From assembly GCA_946902985.2 (NCBI GenBank), contig OX336399.1, forward strand, positions 165,460,911 through 165,524,910: DNA of 64,000 nucleotides, given 5' to 3'. Below, in pieces: positions 48,487 through 59,847 of the stretch. The notes beneath the pieces were generated by a model. It was not told the origin of the DNA and did no database searches. It saw nothing but the letters and a program-made list of their open reading frames with translations. Source of the stretch: Meconema thalassinum (taxonomy: Eukaryota; Arthropoda; Insecta; Orthoptera; Tettigoniidae). The position numbers and the translations under genes are program-made. The stretch's first letter is position 1; each line of letters begins with the position of its first letter.

Positions 48487-49409
48487 GGAAGTTCTCCCTG
48501 ACTTTCACTCCCATAAGAAATAAATATTAATTGAGCGGTAAGTACTCGCTCCTCACAACATATGAAAGTCCATTTTTCCTGGTCAAGAAGATATATAATG
48601 CGTGGTGTACTGCTTTTTAATAAGGAAATGAGTACTGATGCGAGTCCGTTTACAACTGAAACAGTCATTTTGCTCACGGAGTTGCATCTTTTAAATCACA
48701 CTACGGCTATGGGACCCACCCTTAATTAACACACTATATTTACTACTGACACATGCAAGATCTAATAATACAAAAGATGAAGAACCTCCCTGAGATTCTA
48801 GCCAGTGCCAAATCACACAAAATAAAGAGCATGCCGAAAATAGGCCAAAAAGCTCGCATCAAAAATTGGCAACACAGCCTAGCGCATCCTAATGCCACAC
48901 GAGGTCATTGAACGCGTAAAATAAACACACAAGAAGTCAAGCAACAACAACAAAATACAAGCCTAACGGCTGAAAATTATATTTACATTTTATAAACGCC
49001 AGACCAGACAAACAGATGTTTCGGGAGATACCTTAAAACCATGGACAGCACCCATTTAATCAATCAAATACTCTTTATAACCGATCAGGGTTTTGTGAAT
49101 TTAAATAACATCTTATATTGAAATACAGGATCCTGGCCTGCTACTAATGACACGCAGTTGTTATCTGATTTGAGCGCTCCCCTCCTTGTATGAGTCATCG
49201 CTGCCTCGACTCACTCTCTCAGTCCTTCAAGCTTGGTGCAAATTATACATGAGACCACACTGATCCCGTTATCCATCTGGAAACGCGTAATGACATATCT
49301 CACTCATCCCCTTGGATGGCAAGAACACAAATATATACCACGAGCTCAGCCTCGCAAGGTTATGAACTGGGCTGATTATGCAGCAAGTCAGAATAATCTC
49401 AATTATATA
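48225..49409 (-). repeat. Gypsy-1 5' LTR
   Basis: It matches the left LTR at high identity but has an (AAT)n tract expanded to about 21 repeats (48419-48483). It ends where unrelated sequence starting 'ctgctcaaaaaaattaaagc' begins. Confidence 0.8.
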
Positions 49410-50390
49410 CTGCTCAAAAAAATTAAAGCACCACTTTTTTCAAAGGCCACCAAATTTTAAAATTTGACCGCACAATCTCGATATCTCAGTATGACGTTTG
49501 TCCTGACGCTTAACAAGCATATGCTTCAGCACAACTCCCCAACTGGAGTAGTTTCGGGGTAGCGCCCCGAAAAACAGCCCATTTTCGAAAACCGCAAATT
49601 GAAGTTTGCAAAAAACGCTGTAGGACTTGTCGCAGGTTGCCCAAGCAGTCGAAAATGAACGAGTCTTTCTCTTAAGGTTCCACCAACACGTTGAAATCGT
49701 TAAATTTGACGTTCGAGTATTTCAACCCCCTTCATCATCCCCTAAACATGGACTACCATTGGGGGCGTCTAAGAAGGTACCGGGTGTGTTTAACCACCTG
49801 AAAACCTGCACACCGTCCTCAGTTGCTGATTGCAGTAAGTTGTTAAGGCCGCCGGCAATGTTCATCCCCCCTTACACCCTCAACTGGCATGGGACCAAAC
49901 CACCCCCTCTCGATTCACCCCTAAGGAAGGTTCTAATCGAGATGTTTATCAGTGCTGTGAATGAGGGGGTCTTCCCCTAACGTTTCAAAACAGGAACTGT
50001 GCCTGTGTCACCACCAGTTCCCCTGCTACCCCCATTTGTATGATTTTTAGAATCAGGCCCTTTTTAAGAGCTGAAACGAGGTCTTAATAGATGAAAGGGC
50101 TGTAAAGGTCCTTAGACGTAGTGGTGACACGAAATCAACCCCTTCCGATCGTTGATTGACATTCCATCCCCCAAAATTGAAATTGTTGCACCCTCAACCC
50201 TCCCTGTCTGGACGCGTAACGCGTCATGGCAGAGTTTTCAGAGTTGGATGAAAATGAAGCTTATGGCATGCAATCGAGCCCAAAACAGCAGGTTGGATGG
50301 AAATTCATCGGTAGGGTGGGAAACGGGTCCAAAAATTTTCAAAAAAGTTAACAGCCTCTAGTAAGTACACCCATGCATAGGCAACCCACA
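49410..50390. other. Mixed remnant sequence, possible RT fragment
   Basis: The start 'tactgctcaaaaaaattaaag' resembles a transposon terminus, but I find no partner end. In 49627-49980 the plus frame ends VLIEMFISAVNEGVFP, reminiscent of the FPxxWK region upstream of non-LTR RT domains. The similarity is weak and the rest of the frame is not RT-like. Confidence 0.25.
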
Positions 50391-50394
50391 TCAC

Positions 50395-51305
50395 GTAATT
50401 TTTCTCCCATTTCCAAACTTCGTAACCAATTGCCGATCAGGAGCAACCCGCAAGCTCGGACAATTAGTCCAAATTCTAGTTCCCGAGTTACTGAAGGCAG
50501 ATGAATGATGTAGAGTTATTCCAATTATAGATCCAGATCGCGTGTGACGATCATGAAATGGAGAAAGGAAACGAAAATTACAAGAGAGGTAGTGAGGTGT
50601 ACTTTCATTGAGAAGTCGATAGATGAGGGTACATATGTGCTGGTTTCTTTGTTGTTCTACTTTTAGTCAGGAAAGTAGATCATAAAAAGGAGACACGTGT
50701 GAAGAAAATTTTAAGGAGAAAATAAACCTAATGCAGGAATTTAAAGCTCTCTCAAGTTTCTTATTTTGTTCTCCGGTTGCATCTACTAATACAACATCGC
50801 ATTAGTTACATATAGGGAGTATCAAGGTTTGGACGAGTTTTATTTTCAAGTTACGGGGTAGAACGGTGAATCTTAAGTGCATGAAGTGACGAGTAAACTT
50901 TCCTGCATGTATTAGTAACGTGCCCATCTCAATTCAAAGTTTAATTTAGTGTGACTCCAAGGCTTTTTACCGATTTAGAGAACGGGATAGCAACACCATT
51001 AAGTTGAATTAAGGAAAGCGGTCTGCAGTGTAAATGGAAAAGCTATTTAGTCCGCCCTAATACGATAGCTTGTGTTTTAATTAGGTTGATGGCAAGATAA
51101 TTTTCAGTTGCATAGCGGCTGATCCTCTTTAGATTTAGATTCATATTTTCAATTGCCGCATCTATGTCATTTATTTTTGTGTGGCAATATATCTGAAGGT
51201 CTTCTGCATATAGATGGTAGTTGCAGTTTTCCAGTTTCGATGAGATGTCGTTCAGATATAGAATGAATATAAGGGGGCCGAGAATTGGAAGGATTGCAAT
51301 TTAAC
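50395..51305 (-). pseudogene. Second CR1/Jockey-type LINE fragment
   Basis: The minus strand gives ILGPLIFILYLNDISS and the RT catalytic box as YAEDLQIY (51210-51199), so the first Asp of YADD is Glu. It continues through LVDATGE, RALNSCIRFI, HTRSGSII and RIWTNCP. It aligns along its length with the ORF2 C-terminal half of the LINE at 5819-9870. Several stops break the frame. The copy is 5'-truncated at the RT and degenerate. Confidence 0.75.
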
Positions 51306-51337
51306 CATAAGTATGAGTAGGATAAGGAGGCCGGTTC

Positions 51338-51493
51338 TGGCACAGGGGCTAATGCGCAAGATGCCGGTCACGTGAGTCCAACCCCATGCTGGTCGCATGG
51401 AGACAGAGTCATAGCTGGCACAGGGGCTAATGCGAAAGATGGCGCCCGCGTGAGTCCAACCCCATGCTGGTCGTATGGAGACAGAGTCATAGC
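51338..51493 (+). repeat. 78-bp tandem duplication
   Basis: Two copies start TGGCACAGGGGCTAATGCG at 51338 and 51416. A third, partial 'gcacagggctaatgcg' lies near 52337. The function is unknown. Confidence 0.8.
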
Positions 51494-51542
51494 AGGCTAT
51501 TCAAATCATTATTTATTGGCTATTTACAATACATTATTTACT

Positions 51543-51873
51543 AGGAAAATCCACAGCCTGCTTCCAGTCTCCGACCGGGTCAGGAATGGAATGAATGAAG
51601 CCCCCAACTAGCGGCGAGAATATGAACTGTGCCGGCTGCCGAGGCCTGACGCACTCCTCTGGGGCAATGATTAAATGAATGACAGATGAAATGAAATGAT
51701 AGTGGTGAGTGTTGCTGGAATGAAATTTTGACAGGGAAAACCGGAGTACCCGGAGAAAAACCTGTCTGCCTCCGTTTTGTCCAGCACAGATCTCACATGG
51801 AGTGACCGGGATTTGAACCACGGACCCAGCGGTGAGAGGCCAGCGTGCTGCCGCCTAAGCCACGGAGGCTTAC
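51543..51873 (-). mobile_element. tRNA-derived SINE (family 6)
   Basis: On the minus strand the head has A-box CGTGGCTTAGGCGG (51864-51851) and B-box GGTTCAAATCC (51819-51809). The body includes TTTCTCCGGGTACTCCGG and 'gccccagaggagtgcg' and ends 'ggctgtggattttc'. This body is a recurrent insect SINE type. Confidence 0.8.
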
Positions 51874-51879
51874 ATTATT

Positions 51880-52330
51880 TACTATTTATTATTATTTATT
51901 TAATTTATTATTTATATATTTTTATTTTTTTATTTTAATATTTAATTAATTATTTTTTATTTTTTATTGTGTCCAAGCACTAAACTGCAAGGTCATTAAT
52001 CCAACAATTACCTAACCCACAGAAACATCATTTTAAGATGTAAAATAATGCATGTAAGATTTTCTAGTTTTACATTTTAGATTTTAAATTTTAGATTTTA
52101 GTTTATTACATTTTTAGATTTTTTTAGTTTTTAGATTTTAAGATTTTAGGTTTTAGGTTTTTTTAATTTTACATTTTAAGATTTTACGTTTTAGATTTTT
52201 CATTTTAGATTTTAGGTTTTATATTATGCGAAAAAGACAAAATTACAAGGTCACAGACCTAATATTTTATTTTTAAATTTTGTTTCTTAACTTATACATT
52301 TTTAATTTATTTAATATTTAATTTACTATT
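51880..52330. repeat. AT-rich low complexity, degenerate TTTTAGA repeats
   Basis: From about 52050 to 52230 the sequence is a degenerate (TTTTAGA)n; flanking parts are A/T runs. No gene. Confidence 0.7.
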
Positions 52331-52406
52331 TTTTAGCACAGGGCTAATGCGTAACATGGTCACTGCACACAATCACTTACTCATATGGCATGCTAAGCTA
52401 ACTTCA

Positions 52407-52431
52407 CCTAACCTAACCTAACCTAACCTAA
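52407..52431. repeat. Interstitial (CCTAA)5, insect telomere-type
   Basis: Five perfect CCTAA pentamers, with degenerate copies (ctttaccta, cacctaacc) extending to about 52500. TTAGG is the canonical insect telomere repeat. The Penelope-like element starts right after it. Confidence 0.7.
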
Positions 52432-52500
52432 CTTTACCTAACTTTACCTAAGCTCAGTTCACCTAACCAAACATGTCCTCATATAACTTCACCTAACCTA

Positions 52501-53539
52501 CACAAATAGAAGGCTTAGCGATGGGATCACCACTAAGCGGACTAATCGCTGACATCTTCATTAATGCACTAGAAAATGAGTTCTTAGAAAATACTTCAAC
52601 AAAGGGAATAGTAATATGGAAAAGATACGTAGATGATGTAATTTGCATCTACGATACTGATTTAACAAGCGATGAAACATTCTCCAATCCATTAATAGCG
52701 TACACCACTCAATCAAATTCACTAAGGGATCCGAAACAGATCGAAAAATAAATTATCTCGACATAACTATTGAACGTAAAGACAACGAGCTTTCATATTC
52801 CATATTCCGAAAAGCCACACAATCCTCGCATGCAGTCGATAATCAGTCTAATCACCCCAGTACGCATAAATTAGCGGGGTTCAATTCAATGGTGCACAGG
52901 GCTTTAAACATACCCATGTCAAAAGACAATTATAATAAGGAAATAAGAACCATTAAACAAATAGCAAAGGAAAACAATTTCCCGCCAAGCAAAATAGACC
53001 AAATTGTAGCCAAACATAAAAATAAAAATAAAATGATTCCAAAACCGGACATTAATGAGAAAGAATTCGCACGCTTCAACTATGTGAATGCGAACACATA
53101 TAAAATCACTAATCTATTCAAAAAGCAAGGCATAAAAATAGCATTCACAATGAATAATACGACCGGGAGGCACCTGCAAAATAGTAATCTAAATAAACAA
53201 GACACGTATTCAAAGTCAGGGGTATATTCTATTACATGTCAAGCTAATTACATTGGTCAGAGCGGAAGACGAGTAGATACACGTTATAATGAACATAGGA
53301 ATGCGATAAGATACGGAAAACATTCAGCCGTATGCGAACATACGTGTGACACGGGTGACAGCTTTACTAAAATCGAGACTGACCTAAAAATAATTCATCA
53401 CGAATCGAAAGGCAGAGCGCTCGACATAAAGGAAGCAATCGAGATTCACCTAGCCAAACAAAACAATCCCAACAATCTAAATGAATACACTTTTATGGAG
53501 AGTTCACCCCTTTTCACTCTAATAAATAACACACCCTGA
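52501..53539 (+). pseudogene. Penelope-like RT (C-terminal) with GIY-YIG endonuclease
   Basis: The frame opens in the RT with IEGLAMGSPLSGLIADIF and the catalytic RYVDD, as in Penelope-like and telomerase-related RTs. A one-base frame change near 52695 splits it; the second frame (NYLDITIERK...) is open to 53539. Its last 90 residues hold a GIY-YIG domain: GVYSITC, NYIGQSGRR, R-x-NEH and a downstream Glu in DIKEAIEIH. The protein primes reverse transcription at a nick made by its own endonuclease. Only about 345 residues of a protein usually over 700 remain. Confidence 0.82.
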
Positions 53540-54231
53540 CGAAAACAAGACACAACTTAGCGATACTGCCAAGCTAGATAAAAAAGGGGGGAAAATAGCG
53601 GTGGTTATAAGTAAATGTTATTTGGATTAGGTGTACTATGTACTTTTTTTCTGCAATAAACATAGGCCGGTATGCGCGGCAGTATTAAAAGTGCCGGGAC
53701 GTCTTCAATAGACCGTGTACCGCTTAGTTTGAATGACTTTTTAGTCCACGCGTGGCGAAGATAGTTCCACGGTCTTTATTAGTTATAGATCTTCCTGTAT
53801 TCAATAACATACATTCTGATCTAGATTTGGCAACGTGACACAAATAAACATGGCACTGACCTCAGAAAGAAGGTAGGAACAAAAGGGGGAGAAAGGGAAA
53901 AACCATTTCCGCCCAGTTAACACCCTGGTTAGTCGACTATAACTGGTGGCAGAGTGAACACGAAACTGCTTGAAGTTCCAGTTAAGGAGACAACCGAATA
54001 AGTATCAGCCTGTAATATTACAGTTGATTTTGTATAACCATATAATCACCCCAAACAGACAAATTCCGGATTTTTATCACCATTTTAGAAGTTCACCTAA
54101 CGTTAGATCCGTATACTACATTTAGCATACACCGACAGTTGCATTACCAACACTGCAACTAAATAATTGTACATATTGTATATATTTTTCACCTGTATTC
54201 TCAAACATAGATGTTATAGCCTAAGTGTAAT

Positions 54232-54272
54232 GGATCTGATGATGATCGCTTGACGATTGAAACTGGTCATCC
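54232..54272 (+). ncRNA. Hammerhead-ribozyme-like motif (copy 1)
   Basis: Stem I is GGAT (54232-54235) with ATCC (54269-54272). The core is CTGATGA (54236-54242). Stem II is GATCG/CGATT around loop CTTGA. GAAAC is at 54259-54263, followed by a two-base loop and GGTC with the expected cleavage after C54268. All invariant positions are present. Minimal type I hammerheads of this shape are known in Penelope-like elements; activity is not tested here. Confidence 0.6.
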
Positions 54273-54384
54273 TAGTGTATTTATTAATCTCATGTAATTT
54301 ATTTCAGGATTAGGGCACAACCCAGCTCTATTTGGGTACATTCGTGTTGACCGACTGAAAAGCACGAAACTTTTGATTACAAAG

Positions 54385-54967
54385 TCAGTAAGTTTTAAAA
54401 TGTAAAAGCTTTTATTCTTTTTTATTTGTTGTTTACACATTTATCAATTTCCCAATTTCCACTTTCCTTTCCTTTTAAATGTCAGTTTTAAGTTTTTGAA
54501 TTTTGTCAATATGGAAACATGGATTTCCGAATTTTTTTGTTTACATGTGTTTGATTTAGTCCATGTCCAAAGTTCATATTTGCGAAACACGACTTTTATT
54601 ACATATAACAAGGCTGTACACCTTATCCCAAAGTCTATAGGTAATAAATGGGTTATACAATACTTTTGGCTACGGTACCTATTTTTAGCTAACTAATGGT
54701 AGTTTCGTAACATTACTGGAGGTTAACAGTTGGATTGGGAGTGGCAGGTGGGTAGTAATTAAAATGAACAAGCAGTACCAATTCAATTTTTTATTTTTAT
54801 TTTTAATACATATACAATATTTACACATAATACCTTTTTTTCTTTTTTTGTTGCTTGATTGGTGATGTTGTCTATTCTTAGTGCTATTGTTTTTATTTTT
54901 TAAATTGTTTTGTTTTATGTATTTGCTACATACAGGTAGAGCATTTTGATATTCATAACTTCACTCT
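54385..54967. other. Unassigned AT-rich sequence
   Basis: No repeat or gene recognised. It may belong to the decayed Polinton that follows. Confidence 0.3.
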
Positions 54968-55728
54968 TTAAGCATGGTCAACGTTTGAGTAATGACCATA
55001 GGCATGTGTACCTATACCATCAGCATCAATTACTCTTTTATCATCACCAGGACACAAATCAATTTTGTTTAGTTTTATGGATGATATGTCATGTTGTTTG
55101 GAAGCAATAATGTTCATTGGTATTCTTTTTATCTCGTTTTTCATCACACTATCCTTATAATCTTGAAAGCTTATACAATTTTTGACAACACCTCTGCTAA
55201 TACCTTTAATCTTTTTGATTTCTTTACCATTTATGTCTAAAGCGTACATTTTAGCTCTAAGTCCAACAAATGCTTTAATAATTTGTCCACATGCTTCGTC
55301 TTTAAATTTCCCCAACGTTTTCTTGTTTGATATAGAGTAACACACATGATTAGTAGGATAATCTGATGTGTCCAGGTGTTCTAGGAAATTCAACTTGTCT
55401 TGATAAACATCTTGGGTGTTAACCAAATAAATGAACGAGTCGGTATCCATATACAGTACATGAGTTTTATGATTTTTCATTCCATAATAGGGTAGCAGCA
55501 CATCATAGTGGTGCGAATACATTAGAGTTTTTGAAATATCCAGTATACACATTCCAATATATATATATATATAGGCTTATTGAATACAATGTTACGTTTA
55601 GCCATGTGGAAAGCAGCTAGGTTAGGGCCATAAATTGTTCTGTCAATGAATGTTGGTTTAGCTATTAGCTTTTCAGCCTTTTTGCTGTCAGTGACAAGAC
55701 GTATTGAACCCGCTGAGCTATGGTTCAT
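54968..55728 (-). pseudogene. Polinton/Maverick-type DNA polymerase B fragment
   Basis: On the minus strand, 55728-55570 encodes KLIAKPTFIDRTIYGPNLAA and MAKRNIVFNKPIYI; 55552-54968 continues MCILDISKTLMY, then YMDTDSFIY (DTDS at 55447-55436) and TLGKFKDE. This is the C-terminal palm and thumb of a protein-primed family B polymerase as encoded by Polintons. The pieces are put out of frame by a TA microsatellite at 55556-55573. A stop in an A run lies just upstream of 55728. No integrase, ATPase, protease or capsid genes are seen nearby, so it is an isolated remnant. Related adintovirus or bidnavirus polymerases are alternatives. Confidence 0.72.
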
Positions 55729-55739
55729 GTGATATTTTT

Positions 55740-57327
55740 TTTATGACAGAGCATTTATGATGGGATGTTGTACTTTTGAACACACCCAGGAAGCCACGTG
55801 AAGCTGAGAGATCACGCGATACTTTGAAGTAGCGGTGAATCGCACTTTTGACTTTGGTGTAAACTGCTCATTATTATCTGAGGTCTTATTAATTATTTTT
55901 ATCTTTCCTACGAGACTCAGAATATTCCATTTCGTCATGCTGCATTATTAAAACATTTTGGAGAATGTTTATTTTTACTTTAGGTAAGGTAATACCCTTG
56001 CAGATACGCAAAAAGGAACGTAAGTAGTCGCTCAACGTTTTCGTTTTGACGACCTACTTTCTAGAGACACCCAGTACCGGAGCACTGCGTCTTGAGAATC
56101 CGCCTTGTGTAGGCGTGGAATTACATTTGTCCTACGAGACGTAGAAGAATATCCGCTGTTTAGCGTTAAAAGTGATTATAAGGTGCCATCGAGTAAGCAA
56201 ATACTAATATTCACTGTCGATGAAGTCCAGTGAATTAAATAAGAAGCTTGGGAAATAATTATTGGCAAGTATAGTGTATTGCACAACATTGCTGTGACAT
56301 CACATATTACCCACGCGTATGTGGAGGGCAGATGCCTAGTGGAAATATACAGGTAATAGTGTTACAATTATCCTGAATAAGTGTGATTATAATAGTATGA
56401 GATATTTAAATTGCCAAAGTGGAAATTTCATCTTTGAAACGTCGTATAATTCACGGATGCTGCGTGATACAAAAGTAGCGTCACTAGCACGTGCAGCATT
56501 ATAAAATAGTATTAGCTCACATGCTAATCCACATCTGCAAGATTAAGGCTGTGTCGTATCTTATAATTGAAGCCTATAATAGTCACGACGGACATTATAA
56601 TTTTGGAAGTGAGAGGATGAATAATCACGCAACTTATTTCGCTACCCACGTGATTGGACTTTTATTCACCATGGTTGAAGCAGTCACCATGGGCTAATAC
56701 CATCCCAGTATGGGGGAGTGACGTTTCTACAGGAACCAGCGTGATGGTGGAACTTCCAGAACGATGAACGAGAGGGAAGGAGCCAAAATGCCATTTCCAG
56801 GCATATCCACGAAGATGTCGACAGGGACAAATCGAACCCTGGTCTTTGGGGGAGTCCAGATGGGAATCCTGATGAGGAGGATACCGATCCAGAGAGCCAG
56901 AGAGGTTTATGTACAACCCTTGTTGTGGAATAGAGAGTTGAGTGAGAGCTCCTCCATTTCGTGAGTTTTTGTCACACCCCTTCTTTGTTCTAGTTTCTGG
57001 TGGTATAGTAGTTTTAATGTAGTTTGTGAATCAACCACACTCAGTGTCAGCCATTTTTCTAGGTAGGGATGTAACTAGATTAGTTAGATGTCATTTATTT
57101 CAGTTTAGAGTGAGACACCCTTGGGGTCAGACATTTTGGTCAGCCCTGGTGCAGCTTGGTGAACGTCGTGGAACGTCAATGCCTACCCTTTTGCTGAACC
57201 TGATCGTAGTCATTTTGAGGCTATTTTGTTCAACCCTACTTGGGGTAATTTTCAAGTCTTTGCTGACTGTAGTTATGGCAATCAGATGCCTTGGTTATTG
57301 ATTGACTGCATTCTTCGCAGCCATCCT
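55740..57327. other. Unassigned sequence
   Basis: Only short open frames without recognisable similarity. 'tgtcacaccccttc' at 56969 and 'tgttacacccctgac' at 57328 both resemble LTR starts and are candidate left borders of the Gypsy-2 LTR. Confidence 0.3.
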
Positions 57328-59431
57328 TTGTTACACCCCTGACTGTCGTTAGAACGGTCGTATCATTTAGGTAGTCGACAGTAACTACCAGTTTGTAAAT
57401 GCATTATATTTCATTTTGAATAAGCTCAGAAGCTATTCTTGGTCATGTTTGAACCTAACAACTAGAAGGAATGTTTCGTTGCCTAGCATCGAACGCGGTT
57501 CCCAACGTATCATTAAACAGATCTAGTGTGTGAATCTGTGCCACATTTATCATATTTTGCTTGTGTCGTGTGAGACACGTTTTTATTTGATGTTCTAGCA
57601 ACTACTGAGTTGCATTTTTAAAGCAAAGAGCTTCAGTTATTGTAAGTTTACTTTCATTTAGACGTCTTTGGTAGAAAGACGGAAGTGTATTACTATACTC
57701 AGATTTATAGCGGGCGTTTGATACACGGACTCTGTAGAGATCCGTAACATTAGGTAAAGTTTTTTATGAACCGGCCAAGTGCAGGTTTTGTATTGATTAA
57801 ATCGCCGGCCTTGAATAAACTGGTTATGTAACCCAGTGACCTAGAGCACGCCTGCTTCATTGTGAGACAAAACTACTATAGACGAGGACAGAGTACAATT
57901 TGTATTCGCTTTTCCTTTCATTGCTATTTTGCTTATGGAAACCAGTTTCCACTCTTGTATTTGATCACTTGTTTTATGGATCGGTTTTTGTTAGTTTAGC
58001 GCTCTGTTGCGTGTATTGTCGTATGACAGGTACAGTTATGTAAGGTTTTCTATAGGATGGTGAAGTCTACCCTGTTATAGCAGGATGTTATTGTATGCTT
58101 TGTCAGGGGATGATCCCGTTGACCAGTTGTTACTGGAAGGTAACTGTTGTACAGGCCTATCCCAGAGTTATTGAACGCGAGCTTAGCGCCGCTGGTAACC
58201 CGTGTTATTGTGTGTCCGAGTTGTTATACTCGATGATTATATTCCGACTGTTGAGTCGAGGCTTTTTGGTGGAGAATGATCTCAGTTGGAGACACTCCGT
58301 GCCCAGGCTATTGTCAATGTTATTCGCCATAAACCTACGATAAACCTATAAACCGACATTCTAATAATAAAATGCATAATTGTTGTAAAACAAGCCTAAC
58401 TAACGATTCTTTCTATCTAACTTTGTTCTTTGCATTCTGGAACTGTTGACATAGCCGTGCAGTTGAAGATAATTTCCTTGTGAGGAAATGACTAGGACAG
58501 TTGACATTTTTTTAGCGACCTGAAGCATGTGCGAACCTAGAGTTCGTAGCTTGTGGAGCTCAGGCCATGCGATGTCAGACGTGGTCTCAACTGCGCATTC
58601 GTCACCGTAACTATACACATTAGATGACTATGGTTTACAAAGAGTAAACCGAGGTGTAGGCAGGAATTTTTAATAAAACTACTGTGTCTATTTCGTTATT
58701 AATTTATGATGTCAAGTGTATTAACCCCTACATGTTACTTTATTGTGTGCTGTTAGCACATAGTTATTAAGCATAATTAAATTGTTTGTTTTTCATGGCT
58801 GTACACTTAGCTTTTGGATGTAATTGTTTTCTTTTACGGACGTCATCGCCGTAAATTTTGTTAATTGATAGGACTTAGCTAGTTGAATTAATGTTAAATT
58901 TAAATGTCGAAATGGTACCATCCTAACCTAGATTTGTTTTGCTACCCTGTTAAATGTAAATTCGGATATTAGCTTGATCTTGTAACTTGAACTAGGGACT
59001 TGCGTCGTGCCATATTCCTAGCGTTGCTGTTGTTGCTTTATCATTGTGAGTTAGATCTTTCGCGAGGGTTTTCAGTAACTTCTCAGGTAGGGGACCTGTT
59101 CTTTATCTTAGTTTATTTATTAATTTGCGGACTAGCCGATTATAACCCTCCGAACTAGGCTAGGGGCTTGTGAATTCTAATAAATTTTCACGGTGTTTTA
59201 CATGAGTCTGGATGTTTATTTTCTCAGTCTAGTTTTAAGGTGAACCTTTCCTTAGGCGGTCTATGACCATCGTCACCATGTACCACGATCCCTGTGGACT
59301 ACGGACTCTCGTGCCGCTTTAGCCTTTATGGAAGGTCACCTGATCCTCACGGTACTTTTCTTTTTATTCGATTTATGTGTCGTTAGTTGAGTCATCGTGG
59401 TTGTTGACATCAACTAAACGGTCTCATAAAA
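57328..59431 (+). repeat. Probable Gypsy-2 5' LTR region (left border uncertain)
   Basis: The region ends directly at the PBS and contains AATAAA at 59179-59184, as expected for an LTR R region. The 3' LTR lies outside the window, so the LTR start cannot be fixed. Confidence 0.4.
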
Positions 59432-59449
59432 TGGCGCCCAACGTGGGGC
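59432..59449 (+). other. Gypsy-2 primer binding site (tRNA-Lys1,2 type)
   Basis: TGGCGCCCAACGTGGGGC is the complement of the 3' end of tRNA-Lys(1,2). It lies 398 bases before the gag start, a normal leader length. Confidence 0.85.
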
Positions 59450-59847
59450 CGACGTTAACGTGGTGACCCTCAGTACCATGTTATTTTTTTTGAGGATCCT
59501 AATGTTGATTAATGGTAAATTGACAGGACTGGGACGAACTTAGAAAGTCGTACTGCAGATCAATTGACCGCATGGCATTCATGTTTGATAGAAGTCCATG
59601 GGGTGAGGCTTTAGTGTTGAATAAATGAAGGATAGGATTTTCTTTGATGATGCCTCATCCTAAGTAAATGTAATACTTTGCTTTGCTCACCGTTGTCTTT
59701 GTAAATGTAGAAGCACTTAGTTTGCATACTCCAGCTGTACTCGTGATATTTATATAAATGAAGCAAGCTTTATACCACCAAGTAACTAATCATAGCTGTA
59801 AGTTCCAGTAGAAATTGATCCCTCACTTTCTCATATATTTCTTATCT

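Larger units (their letters stand above)
39866..49409 (-). mobile_element. Gypsy LTR retrotransposon, decayed (Gypsy-1)
   Basis: Two direct repeats (39866-41004 and 48225-49409) flank minus-strand gag and pol remnants in the order gag, protease, RT, RNase H, integrase. A PBS-like sequence lies just inside the right-hand (5') LTR. No matching target duplication is visible: the left flank is 'ttttg' and the right side runs into 'ctgctcaaaa', so the outer end of the 5' LTR may be missing. Stops and frameshifts in gag and pol and divergence between the LTRs show an old insertion. Confidence 0.88.
52501..54384 (+). mobile_element. Penelope-like element, 5'-truncated
   Basis: It contains the last part of the RT and the GIY-YIG endonuclease, then a ~845-base 3' UTR with a hammerhead-like motif. 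Its terminal segment ('cttttgattac') is shared with 33085-33260 inverted, which sets the 3' border near 54384. The 5' end is lost inside the RT. Confidence 0.8.

Noticed and set aside
49410..49440. Transposon terminus 'tactgctcaaaaaaattaaagc'
   Set aside because: It looks like a TIR but no inverted partner or target duplication was found within the window.
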